The notes under the pieces were generated by a model. The model did no database searches. It was not told the origin of the DNA and saw nothing but the letters and a program-made list of their open reading frames with translations. Shown piece by piece: positions 24,296 to 32,289 of a stretch of 64,000 bases of DNA. The translations under genes and the position numbers were made by a program. The DNA lies in assembly GCF_001620365.2 (NCBI RefSeq), contig NZ_LQMT02000023.1:267685-331684 (forward strand), written 5' to 3'. This DNA comes from Amycolatopsis keratiniphila subsp. keratiniphila. Lineage in GTDB: Bacteria > Actinomycetota > Actinomycetes > Mycobacteriales > Pseudonocardiaceae. Within the stretch, counting starts at the first letter, position 1. Every line of letters starts with the position of its first letter.

Positions 24296-24771
24296 CGGCT
24301 GGGGTCCACGACGACGAAGGACTTGTAGTGGTCCTCGGTGTAGTACAGCTCCTTACCGCCACCGGTCACCAGTCGCCTCGCCCCGCGATCCGGGCTGCCC
24401 GGCGTCTTCACGGTGTACTCCCGGTAGTAGCCGGAACCCTTGGCGGGCAAGACCTTCTCCCGGTTCTGGAAGGTGACGTCGTCGTTGCGCGGATACGGGT
24501 ACGGCCCGCCCGCCTGGATGAGCTTCCAGGTGTCGGACGCCTGGGAGGGAAGCTTCGTCAGCGGCTTGACCGGGAGACCGGATTCCTCGCCCGCGACCTT
24601 GCCCTTCGCCCCGCTCGCCGCGGCGTCGCCCGAGGGCGCGGCCGAAGCGGACGAACTCGCCGGAGCGCTCTTCGTGTCGTCACCGCTGATGCCGTCCTTG
24701 ACGAACCAGCCTGCGAGCACCAGCACGATCAGGCCGATCAGGGCGGCGGTGATCCGCCTACGGTTGAACAT
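24292..24771 (-). CDS. Membrane-anchored RNase Sa/N1-type ribonuclease
   Basis: A 159-residue protein with an N-terminal membrane helix (residues about 8-24), a low-complexity Ala/Ser linker (about 32-65) and a microbial guanyl-RNase domain. The domain aligns by eye with RNase Sa: LPSQASDTWKLIQAGGPYPY, VTFQNREKVLP, YYREYTV with catalytic E118, RGARR with R132-R133, and the general acid H148 in EDHYKSF. The disulfide cysteines of secreted RNase Sa are absent. The hydrophobic segment lacks an obvious cleavage site, so it may stay anchored. The inhibitor gene follows directly. Confidence 0.9.
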   Translation of the reverse strand: MFNRRRITAALIGLIVLVLAGWFVKDGISGDDTKSAPASSSASAAPSGDAAASGAKGKVAGEESGLPVKPLTKLPSQASDTWKLIQAGGPYPYPRNDDVTFQNREKVLPAKGSGYYREYTVKTPGSPDRGARRLVTGGGKELYYTEDHYKSFVVVDPSR

Positions 24772-24782
24772 GGTGTGCCAGC

Positions 24783-24986
24783 TTAGGACGGCCGGTCGGG
24801 GTCGTTCGCATCGCGGGCGGTGCCGAAGCGTCGGGCGACCTTGCCGAAGACCGTGTCGAGCACCCAGGCCGCGACCAGGCACAGCGGCACCACGACCGCC
24901 ATGACCAGCACGAACTGCACGGGGAACGGGGCCTGCGCGAGCCACAGTTCGACGCCGTCCCACCAGTCCGCAAGCCCGTTGAACAC
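24783..24986 (-). CDS. Small single-helix membrane protein
   Basis: A 67-residue protein with one long hydrophobic segment (FPVQFVLVMAVVVPLCLVAA) and a basic/acidic tail (GKVARRFGTARDANDPDRPS). It is the first gene of the minus-strand group that continues with the RNase and barstar genes, 11 bases upstream of the RNase start. No family recognised. It could assist the anchored RNase or be unrelated. Confidence 0.7.
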   Translation of the reverse strand: MFNGLADWWDGVELWLAQAPFPVQFVLVMAVVVPLCLVAAWVLDTVFGKVARRFGTARDANDPDRPS

Positions 24987-25033
24987 ACTGTGAGCCTACG
25001 CTCGCACCCGGTGCCGCCACCGGTCAGGCCATG

Positions 25034-25039
25034 TAGGTT
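25034..25039 (+). promoter_or_regulatory. Probable minus-10 element of a leaderless transcript
   Basis: TAGGTT lies 6 bases before the ATG at 25046 and no Shine-Dalgarno sequence is visible. This spacing places the transcription start at or next to the ATG, as in leaderless actinobacterial mRNAs. Confidence 0.5.
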
Positions 25040-25045
25040 GCTGAC

Positions 25046-26011
25046 ATGTTCGCCGTTTACGCTTCCGAACCCAACGCCGAAAAGCCGCTGGACTCGCTGG
25101 TGATCGGCGAGCGACCCGAACCCGAGGTCCCCGAAGGCTGGGTGCGGGTCAACGTCAAGGCCGCCAGCCTCAACATGCACGACCTGTGGACTTTGCGCGG
25201 CGTCGGCATCAAACCCGAGCAGTTCCCGATGATCCTGGGCTGTGACGGCGCGGGCACCCTCGACGACGGCACCGAGGTCGTCGTCCATTCGGTGATCAAC
25301 GCCCCGGGCTGGCAAGGCGACGACACCCTCGACCCGAAGCGGACCCTGCTCACCGAGAAGCACCAGGGCACCTTCGCCGAGCAGGTCGTGGTCCCGGCAC
25401 GCAATGTCGTTCCGAAGCCGTCGGGCCTGAGCTTCGCGGAAGCCGCGACCATGGGCACGGCGTGGCTGACCGCGTACCGGATGCTGTTCGTGAAATCTGG
25501 GCTGCGGCCCGGACAGACGATGCTCGTCCAAGGCGCCTCCGGCGGTGTCTCGACCGCGCTGATCCAGCTCGGACGTGCGGCCGGTTTCCGGGTCTGGGTC
25601 ACCGGACGTAGTGAAGAGAAGCGTGCGCTCGCCGGGAATCTGGGCGCACATCAGACCTTTGAGTCCGGCGCGCGGCTGCCGGAGCGGGTCGACGCGGTCT
25701 TCGAAACCGTCGGCAAGGCGACCTGGTCCCACTCGGTGAAGTCGCTGAAGCCGGGCGGGATCATCGTCGTCTCGGGCTCGACCAGCGGTCCGGACGCTCA
25801 CGCGGAGTTGCAGCGCGTGTTCTTTCTGCAACTGCGCATCGCCGGTTCGACCATGGGGACCAGGGACGAACTGAACGATCTCCTCGCGTACCTGGAACTC
25901 ACCGGGGTCCGGCCGCAGATCGGTGCCGAACTACCGTTCGCGGAAGCCGAAACCGGGTTTAAGAACATGCTCGACGGGGAAACCTCCGGCAAGGTGGTCT
26001 TCACGCATTGA
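25046..26011 (+). CDS. Zinc-binding-dehydrogenase-type (MDR) oxidoreductase
   Basis: A 321-residue medium-chain dehydrogenase/reductase. The GroES-like N-terminal domain (SLNMHDLWTLRG, LGCDGAGTL) is followed by a Rossmann domain with MLVQGASGGVSTALIQLGRAAG. The catalytic-zinc cysteine/histidine set is not evident, which points to a quinone-oxidoreductase-like NADPH enzyme. Substrate unknown. It stands alone on the plus strand with its own apparently leaderless promoter. Confidence 0.88.
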   Translation: MFAVYASEPNAEKPLDSLVIGERPEPEVPEGWVRVNVKAASLNMHDLWTLRGVGIKPEQFPMILGCDGAGTLDDGTEVVVHSVINAPGWQGDDTLDPKRTLLTEKHQGTFAEQVVVPARNVVPKPSGLSFAEAATMGTAWLTAYRMLFVKSGLRPGQTMLVQGASGGVSTALIQLGRAAGFRVWVTGRSEEKRALAGNLGAHQTFESGARLPERVDAVFETVGKATWSHSVKSLKPGGIIVVSGSTSGPDAHAELQRVFFLQLRIAGSTMGTRDELNDLLAYLELTGVRPQIGAELPFAEAETGFKNMLDGETSGKVVFTH

Positions 26012-26182
26012 TCGGAGGGGTGAGTTCACCCCCTCACCGTGATCAAGCGCGCACAGAAGCGCACGTCCGCGCGTTACGCGCAGGTCAAACAGCCATTTCG
26101 CGGTCTTGTCAAGTGTCAAGAACGTTATGACTTGGCGAGCTTCTTACGACCAAAGTTCGACCAAAATCCGACCTCTCGCGGT

Positions 26183-26188
26183 TAGCCT
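26183..26188 (+). promoter_or_regulatory. Probable minus-10 element of a leaderless transcript
   Basis: TAGCCT is placed 6 bases before the ATG at 26195, with no visible Shine-Dalgarno sequence. The spacing is the same as for the dehydrogenase gene at 25046. Confidence 0.45.
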
Positions 26189-26194
26189 GGAACC

Positions 26195-27238
26195 ATGACC
26201 GCATCGCAGCGGCCCGAACCGGCGGACCCGGGGGGCCGGACCACCACCGACACCGACCCGATCCGCGTCTCGTTCCGGCGCTACGCCGGTGTCCGCACCA
26301 GAGTGCTCGAAGTCGGGCCGCAGCCGGTGGAATCCATCGACCGCACTCCTCGGCGGATGCTCGGTAAGCGGGCCACGGCGCGCGGGCAGGTCAAGCCGAC
26401 CGCGCCGAGGCTGGTGCTGCTGCACGGCTACTGCGACAGCGCCGATACCTGGCGCCCGGTCCTGGAGCTGCTCGCGGCCGCCGGTGTTCCGGCGGTCGCG
26501 GTCGATCTGCCCGGATTCGGTGACGCTCAGCCACTGCGGCCGGGCCCGATGCTGCCGCAACTGGACGCGTTCACCGCGGCCGTGGTCAAGGAACAGGCCG
26601 TACTCGGCACGGTGGTGCTCGCCGGCAACTCGCTCGGCGGCACGATGAGCCTGCGTGCCGCGGAGAACCACCGGCTGCCGGTCGACGGCGTGGTGTCGAT
26701 CGCCGCGCCCGGTTTCGTGGACAGCTGGCTCATCCGCACCGTGGCCAGGTACCCGCTGCCGCTGCGGATGTACTCGGCCCTGCCGCTGCCGATCCCCGGC
26801 TTCCTCGTGCGCGCCGTCGCCGAGCAGGTCGTCCCCCGGCTTCTGTACGCCGACTCCGCCGCCGCGGACGCCGCCCAGGTGCGCCGGTTCACCTCGCTGT
26901 TCCCGGACTACCGCTCCACCACCACCAGGCTCCAGCAGGCGAGGCAGCTCGTCGAAGAGCTGGCGAACGCGTACCGGCTCGAAGAGGTCCGCGTCCCGCT
27001 CCTGGTGGTCGTCTGCGGCAAGGACAAGCTGGTCAGCGCCGCCTCCGGACGGCAGCTGCACGCACTGGTCCCGCACAGCAGGCTGATGGTGCGCGAGGAC
27101 TGGGGCCACTGCCCGCAGCTGGACGACCCCGTCGAGATCTCGGAGCTGCTCACCTATTTCTCCGCCGGCGCGTCCCGGCCGTCGAAGATCGCCGCTCGTG
27201 TCGCCGCCGAAGTGAGCGAGGACACCGTCGCCGGATAG
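26195..27238 (+). CDS. Alpha/beta hydrolase
   Basis: A 347-residue alpha/beta-hydrolase-fold enzyme. The oxyanion region LVLLHGYCDSADTW, the nucleophile elbow GNSLGG, the acid Asp in VVVCGKDKLV and the catalytic His in REDWGHCPQ are in the expected order. There is an N-terminal extension of about 65 residues before the core. No signal peptide. Substrate unknown. Confidence 0.9.
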   Translation: MTASQRPEPADPGGRTTTDTDPIRVSFRRYAGVRTRVLEVGPQPVESIDRTPRRMLGKRATARGQVKPTAPRLVLLHGYCDSADTWRPVLELLAAAGVPAVAVDLPGFGDAQPLRPGPMLPQLDAFTAAVVKEQAVLGTVVLAGNSLGGTMSLRAAENHRLPVDGVVSIAAPGFVDSWLIRTVARYPLPLRMYSALPLPIPGFLVRAVAEQVVPRLLYADSAAADAAQVRRFTSLFPDYRSTTTRLQQARQLVEELANAYRLEEVRVPLLVVVCGKDKLVSAASGRQLHALVPHSRLMVREDWGHCPQLDDPVEISELLTYFSAGASRPSKIAARVAAEVSEDTVAG

Positions 27239-27317
27239 GTGCGATCGCCCGTCTGCCAGTACGGTGCCCTTCGGACTGTGACCCAGTCCGAAGGGCACAA
27301 CCTGTTGGGAGACGACG

Positions 27318-28793
27318 ATGTCCGCACCGCGCAGCCTGGGCTCGGGATCCGGGATTTTCCGCCGTAAACCGATCGATCAGATCCAAGAACTCAGTGGAGG
27401 CGGAGGGCTCCAACGCACGCTGGGCCTGCGGCAGCTGACCGCGATCGGCGTCGGCGGCATCATCGGCGCGGGGATCTTCTCCTTGGCCGGCGCGGTCGCG
27501 AACAAGACGGCGGGCCCCGCCGTGCTGATCTCGTTCCTCATCGCGGGTATCGCCAGCGCCGCGGCCGCGTTCTCCTACGCCGAGTTCGCCGGGCTGATCC
27601 CCCGCGCCGGGTCGGCCTACACCTACGGCTACACCGTGCTGGGCGAGATCGTCGGCTGGTTCATCGGCTGGGACCTGCTGCTGGAGTACACCGCGATCGT
27701 GGCGGTGGTCGCGATCGGCATCTCCGGCTACTTCAACGAACTGCTGGGCTATCTCGACATCAAGCTCCCGACGTGGATGCTGGGCGCTCCGGGCACCGAA
27801 ACGGGCGATGTCGCGCCGGGGTCCTACAAGATCAACCTGTTCGCCGTGCTGTTGTGCCTGCTGATCGCCTTCATTCTGAACCAGGGCATGAAGAACGCGG
27901 CCCGGTTCGAAACGCTGCTGGTCTACCTGAAGGTCGGCCTGGTCCTGCTGGTGATCGTCGTCGGCGTCTTCCACATCAACACCGACAACTACTCGAACTT
28001 CTTCCCGTTCGGCCTCAGCGGCGCGTTCACCGGAGCGGCGACGGTGTTCTTCGCGGTCTTCGGGTACGACGCCATGTCCACCGCGGCCGAGGAATCGACC
28101 GACTCCCAGAAGCACATGCCGAAGGCGATCATCTACTCGCTCGCCATCTCGATGGTGCTCTACGTGCTGGCCTGCCTGGTCCTGACCGGGATGGTCAACT
28201 ACAAGGACATCGACAGCGAAGCCGCCTTCTCCAGCGCCTTCGCCGGCCTCGGGATGAAGTGGCTCGGCCTGATCATCGCCGTCGGCGCGATCATCGGTAT
28301 CACCACGGTGCTGTTCACCTTCCTCATGGGCGCGAGCCGCGTCGGCTACTCGATGAGCCGCGACGGCCTGCTGCCCAAGTGGTTCAGCAAGACCCATCCG
28401 GTGCGCAAGGTGCCGAGCCGGATGACCTGGGTGCTCGGCGTCGCGTCGGCGGTCATCGCCGGGCTGCTGCCCATCGGCGAGGCCGCGGAACTGACGAACA
28501 TCGGCATCCTGCTCGCGTTCGTCGTGGTCTGCGTCGCGGTGATCGTGCTCCGCTACAAGCAGCCGGACCTGCCCCGGTCCTTCAAGACCCCCGGCATGCC
28601 GATCGTGCCGATCATCGGGATCGTCTTCTCGATCTGGCTGATCACGTTCCTGAACCCGGAGACCTGGCTGCGGTTCGCGGCCTGGTTCGGCGTCGGCCTG
28701 ATCATCTACTTCGCCTACAGCCGCCGTCACTCGGTGATGAACGCGAACAACGGCGACGCGAAGCAGGTCAGCGGAGACGACTCAAACGCGTAG
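27318..28793 (+). CDS. APC-family amino acid permease
   Basis: A 491-residue membrane transporter with about 12 helices. The first helix IGVGGIIGAGIFSLAG contains the unwound substrate site of the APC superfamily, and FSYAEFAGLIPRAGSAYTYGY is typical of the cationic amino acid transporter (CAT) branch. It probably imports amino acids. Its 3' end overlaps the convergent flavin oxidoreductase gene by 26 bases. Confidence 0.93.
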   Translation: MSAPRSLGSGSGIFRRKPIDQIQELSGGGGLQRTLGLRQLTAIGVGGIIGAGIFSLAGAVANKTAGPAVLISFLIAGIASAAAAFSYAEFAGLIPRAGSAYTYGYTVLGEIVGWFIGWDLLLEYTAIVAVVAIGISGYFNELLGYLDIKLPTWMLGAPGTETGDVAPGSYKINLFAVLLCLLIAFILNQGMKNAARFETLLVYLKVGLVLLVIVVGVFHINTDNYSNFFPFGLSGAFTGAATVFFAVFGYDAMSTAAEESTDSQKHMPKAIIYSLAISMVLYVLACLVLTGMVNYKDIDSEAAFSSAFAGLGMKWLGLIIAVGAIIGITTVLFTFLMGASRVGYSMSRDGLLPKWFSKTHPVRKVPSRMTWVLGVASAVIAGLLPIGEAAELTNIGILLAFVVVCVAVIVLRYKQPDLPRSFKTPGMPIVPIIGIVFSIWLITFLNPETWLRFAAWFGVGLIIYFAYSRRHSVMNANNGDAKQVSGDDSNA

Positions 28794-29820
28794 CGGCTTC
28801 GCGGGCTTCGGTCTGGAGGCGTTCGACGATCGACGCCGCCGGGCCGGAGCCCGCGAGTTCGTAGGTCTGCCCCGCGTAGAGGGACATGATCTCGGGGTCA
28901 CCCGCCTTCCCCGCCGCCGCGCGGATCGGCTTCGTCAGGTTGTTGACCTCCGGATACGCCGACGGCGCGGTGGCCGAGAAGTCCGCGACCGCGCGGTTGA
29001 CCAGCGACCGCGCGGGACGTCCGCTGAACGCCCGGGTGAACGCCGTCGGCCTTCCCCCGTCCGCCAGCGCCTGCCGGTGCGCGGGCTGGGTCCCGGCCTC
29101 GTCCGCCCGCAGGAACGCGGTGCCCAGCTGAGCCGCGACGGCCCCGGCCGCCAGCACCGCCGCGATGTCGGCGCCGTGCACGAGTCCACCGGTCGCGACG
29201 AGCGGCAGGTCCGTCCGTGCCGAGACCAGCCGGAGCAGGCTCAAGACGCCATATTGCGCTCCCCCGCCTTCGGCCTCGGGCTCATCGGCGAAAAGCCCTC
29301 GATGCGCTCCCGCCTCGAATCCCTGGACCACGAGCGCGTCCGCGCCGACGGCCACGGCGCGATCGGCCTCCGCCGGGCTGGTGACCGTCACGGCCACCTT
29401 GCTCCCGTTGGCGTGCAAGCGTTCGACGTCCTCGGCAGAAGGAGTTCCGAAGGTGAAGGAAACGACCGGCACCTTCCGTTCCAGGACGACCTCGAGCTTC
29501 GCGACATAGGCGTCGTCGTCCCAGGTCGGCTCACCGGGCTCGACGCCGAGGCGCTGGGCTTCCACGCGCCAGCGCTCGATGTGCACACCGAGATCCGCTT
29601 CGGCGGCGGAGCCACCCGATACGAAGAGGTTCACGCCGAACGGCTCACCGGTCAGCTCGGCCGTCTTGGCGATCCGGTCCGAGAGGGCGTCGGCGCTGAG
29701 ATAACCCCCGGCCAGGAAGCCGAATCCACCCGCCGTGGTCACCGCGGCGACGAGCTCGGGAGTGGTCGGCCCGCCCGCCATCGGGGCCGCGATCACGGGG
29801 AAACGCAAGTCTTCGAACAC
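28768..29820 (-). CDS. Nitronate monooxygenase-like FMN oxidoreductase
   Basis: A 350-residue TIM-barrel flavoprotein of the nitronate monooxygenase / 2-nitropropane dioxygenase family. FPVIAAPMAGG starts the barrel, VVQGFEAGAHRG and VATGGLVHGADIAAVLAAGA form the FMN phosphate site. It would oxidise alkyl nitronates or serve as an NAD(P)H:quinone reductase; the substrate is not set by sequence. It overlaps the permease gene tail-to-tail. Confidence 0.9.
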   Translation of the reverse strand: MFEDLRFPVIAAPMAGGPTTPELVAAVTTAGGFGFLAGGYLSADALSDRIAKTAELTGEPFGVNLFVSGGSAAEADLGVHIERWRVEAQRLGVEPGEPTWDDDAYVAKLEVVLERKVPVVSFTFGTPSAEDVERLHANGSKVAVTVTSPAEADRAVAVGADALVVQGFEAGAHRGLFADEPEAEGGGAQYGVLSLLRLVSARTDLPLVATGGLVHGADIAAVLAAGAVAAQLGTAFLRADEAGTQPAHRQALADGGRPTAFTRAFSGRPARSLVNRAVADFSATAPSAYPEVNNLTKPIRAAAGKAGDPEIMSLYAGQTYELAGSGPAASIVERLQTEAREAATRLSRLR

Positions 29821-29889
29821 GTTTCCGACGATAGCCCCCTCTCAGCGGCACGCATTGTGACGTTCGAGTCACTCCAAGGTTCCCTCCTG

Positions 29890-29905
29890 GTGGTCTAGAC
29901 CTTTA
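29890..29905. promoter_or_regulatory. DasR-responsive element (dre)-like operator
   Basis: TGGTCTAGACC at 29892-29902 contains the perfect palindrome GGTCTAGACC, the core of the dre consensus ACTGGTCTAGACCA(C/G)T known for the GntR-family N-acetylglucosamine regulator DasR. It lies about 70 bases ahead of a secreted hexosaminidase gene, a classical DasR target. Confidence 0.8.
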
Positions 29906-29971
29906 ACGGCGAAAATGCGACGATCGGACGGTCGTGACGCACGTCACGGCCCCGTCCCCTTGGAGGCCCCG

Positions 29972-31735
29972 GTGAAGACCTTGAGAGCGCGGCTGGGTCG
30001 CGCCTTCGTCGGGGTGGCGCTGCTCGCCGGCGTCACCACCGCAGCCGCTCCCGTCGCCGACGCGGCCACCCCGCCGCTGCAGGCGATCGTCCCGGTCCCG
30101 GTCTCGGCCCAAGCGGTCACCGGCTCCGACCACACCCTGACCGCGAACACCAAGATCTACACCCAGGCCGGGTCGCCGCAGGCCAAGGCCGTCGGCGAAT
30201 ACCTCGCCGGGATCTTCCGGACGTCCACCGGCTTCGCCCTGCCCGTCGCCGACGCGCCGTCGGGCACACCGGCCGACGGCATCTCGCTCCTCCTGTCCGG
30301 CGCCGACTCTCGCGTCGGAGACCAGGGCTACCAACTGAACTCGACGTCCGCTTCGGTCATCCTGCGCGCGACGACGGCACAAGGCCTCTTCGGCGGCGTG
30401 CAGACGCTGCGCCAGTTGCTGCCCGGCAAGATCGAAAGCGCCACGGTGCAGCAGGGTCCTTGGACGATCCCGGGCGCGAACATCCTGGACTACCCGCGTT
30501 TCGGCTACCGGGGCGCGATGCTCGACGTCGCCCGGCACTTCCACCCGGTCGCCACGGTCAAGCGGTACATCGACCAGCTGGCCCAGTACAAGATCAACAA
30601 CCTGCATCTGCACCTCGCCGACGACCAGGGCTGGCGTATCCAGATCGACAGCTGGCCGCGGCTGACCACCTACGGCGGCAGCACCCAGGTCGGCGGCGGC
30701 CCCGGCGGCTACTACACCAAGGCGCAGTACACGGAGATCGTGAACTACGCGGCCTCGCGGTTCATCACGGTCATCCCGGAGATCGACATGCCAGGGCACA
30801 CCAACGCCGCCTTGGCGTCGTACGCCGAGCTGAACTGCAACAACACCGCTCCTCCGCTGCGCACCGACACCGCCGTCGGCTACAGCTCGCTCTGCATCTC
30901 GAAGGAGATCACCTACACCTTCGTCAACGACGTCATCCGCGAGGTCGCCGCGCTGACGCCCGGGCCGTACTTCCACCTCGGCGGCGACGAGGCCCAGGCC
31001 ACCAGCGACGCGGACTACCGCACGTTCATGAACCGGGTCCTGCCGATGGTGGCCGCCGCGGGCAAACAGGTCGTCGGCTGGCACGAGATCGGCAAGGCCA
31101 CCCTGCCCGCCACGGCGACCCCGCAGTTCTGGGGCACGACGACGTCCAGCACGGAGGTCTCGAACGCCGTCGCCCGCGGCAGCAAGGTGATCCTGTCGCC
31201 GGCGAACAAGGCGTACCTGGACATGAAGTACAACTCCAGCACGCCGATCGGCCTCTCGTGGGCCGGCTACATCGAGGTCCAGGACGCCTACAACTGGAAC
31301 CCGGGCGCCTACCTCTCCGGGGTACCCGAATCGGCCGTACGCGGCGTCGAATCCCCGCTGTGGACCGAAACCGTGGTGACTCCGGCGAACATCGACTACC
31401 TCGCCTTCCCCCGGCTCCCGGCGCACGCCGAACTCGGCTGGTCACCGTGGTCGACGCACGACTGGAACACCTTCCGCGTCCGCCTGGGCGCTCAAGCCCC
31501 GCGCTGGCAGGCGCAGGGCCTCGACTACTACAAGTCGGGCCAGGTGCCTTGGGAGACCGGGTCCGGCAACCCGGGCACCTGCACGCTCCCCGCGTGGGAT
31601 CGGGCTTCGGTCTACACCGGCGGCGCGACCGTCTCCCACAACGGGCACAAGTGGACGGCCCAGTGGTGGACGCAGGGCGAGGAGCCCGGAACGACCGGCC
31701 AATGGGGTGTCTGGCGCGACAACGGCACCTGCTGA
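29972..31735 (+). CDS. Secreted GH20 beta-N-acetylhexosaminidase with chitin-binding module
   Basis: A 587-residue secreted enzyme that releases GlcNAc from chitooligosaccharides. It has a signal peptide ending near VADAATPPL, a GH20b N-domain, and a GH20 barrel with HLHLADDQGWRI and the catalytic pair D339-E340 in LGGDEAQ. The C-terminal module (about 537-587, starting CTLPAWDRASVYTGG and ending GQWGVWRDNGTC) is a family 5/12 carbohydrate-binding module with its bracketing cysteines. The GTG start follows GGAGG at 29962-29966. A DasR-type operator lies upstream. Confidence 0.95.
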   Translation: MKTLRARLGRAFVGVALLAGVTTAAAPVADAATPPLQAIVPVPVSAQAVTGSDHTLTANTKIYTQAGSPQAKAVGEYLAGIFRTSTGFALPVADAPSGTPADGISLLLSGADSRVGDQGYQLNSTSASVILRATTAQGLFGGVQTLRQLLPGKIESATVQQGPWTIPGANILDYPRFGYRGAMLDVARHFHPVATVKRYIDQLAQYKINNLHLHLADDQGWRIQIDSWPRLTTYGGSTQVGGGPGGYYTKAQYTEIVNYAASRFITVIPEIDMPGHTNAALASYAELNCNNTAPPLRTDTAVGYSSLCISKEITYTFVNDVIREVAALTPGPYFHLGGDEAQATSDADYRTFMNRVLPMVAAAGKQVVGWHEIGKATLPATATPQFWGTTTSSTEVSNAVARGSKVILSPANKAYLDMKYNSSTPIGLSWAGYIEVQDAYNWNPGAYLSGVPESAVRGVESPLWTETVVTPANIDYLAFPRLPAHAELGWSPWSTHDWNTFRVRLGAQAPRWQAQGLDYYKSGQVPWETGSGNPGTCTLPAWDRASVYTGGATVSHNGHKWTAQWWTQGEEPGTTGQWGVWRDNGTC

Positions 31736-31742
31736 CCCGTCC

Positions 31743-31785
31743 CCGTAGCCTGCTCGGCCCCTTCACCGGGCCGAGCAGGCTACGG
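31743..31785. terminator. Perfect 18-bp-stem hairpin after the hexosaminidase gene
   Basis: Arms CCGTAGCCTGCTCGGCCC and GGGCCGAGCAGGCTACGG pair perfectly around a 7-base loop. It starts 8 bases after the hexosaminidase stop and ends 7 bases before the next start codon, so it also covers the probable promoter (TACGGT, 31781-31786) of the next gene. Confidence 0.8.
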
Positions 31786-31792
31786 TGGATCC

Positions 31793-32239
31793 ATGGCCGC
31801 AGACCTCGAACTCGTCCGCACCCTTTGCTTGCGCGAAAACGGACTCGCGACCGTCTCGACGGTCCGCGCGGACGGCACCGTCCACTCCTCGGTGGTCAAC
31901 GCCGGTGTCTACGAAGACCCGGTCACCAAGGCACCAGGGGTCGCTTTCGTGGCGATGGGCGGGGTGAAGAAACTCGACCTGTTCCGCCGGGCAGGCCACG
32001 CCACGATCACCTTCCGGCGCGGCTGGGAGTGGGCGGCGGTCCAGGGCAGCACCCACCTCATCGGCCCGGACGACCCGGACCCGGATTTCGATCCCGCCGG
32101 TCTCCCCAAGCTGCTGCGTGAGGTCTTCATCGCGGCGACGGGGACCCACGACGACTGGGACGAGTACGACCGCGTGATGGCCGCCGAACGCCGTGTCGCC
32201 GTCTTCGTCACCGCGAACCGGATCTCCGGGAACCGCTGA
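31793..32239 (+). CDS. PPOX-class (pyridoxamine phosphate oxidase-like) flavin/F420 protein
   Basis: A 148-residue split-barrel protein of the PPOX class. The opening LRENGLATVSTVRADGTVHSS and the middle KKLDLFRRAGHATITFRR match the F420/FMN-binding pattern of actinobacterial members, which reduce small substrates with F420H2 or bind flavin or heme. No SD is seen; TACGGT 6 bases upstream suggests leaderless expression. A second strong hairpin follows it. Confidence 0.85.
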   Translation: MAADLELVRTLCLRENGLATVSTVRADGTVHSSVVNAGVYEDPVTKAPGVAFVAMGGVKKLDLFRRAGHATITFRRGWEWAAVQGSTHLIGPDDPDPDFDPAGLPKLLREVFIAATGTHDDWDEYDRVMAAERRVAVFVTANRISGNR

Positions 32240-32245
32240 CACGAA

Positions 32246-32277
32246 AAGGCCGCCCGGACGGTGATCCGGGCGGCCTT
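32246..32277. terminator. Bidirectional terminator hairpin between PPOX gene and lepA
   Basis: Arms AAGGCCGCCCGGA and TCCGGGCGGCCTT (13 bases, perfect) with a 6-base loop lie between the convergent stops at 32239 and 32290. It can end transcription from both sides. Confidence 0.8.
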
Positions 32278-32289
32278 CGCGAGTATCGG

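Noticed and set aside
27150..28730. Minus-strand 526-codon frame opposite the APC permease
   Set aside because: Asp/Gln/Arg-rich composition is the reverse-complement echo of membrane-helix codons; no start context.
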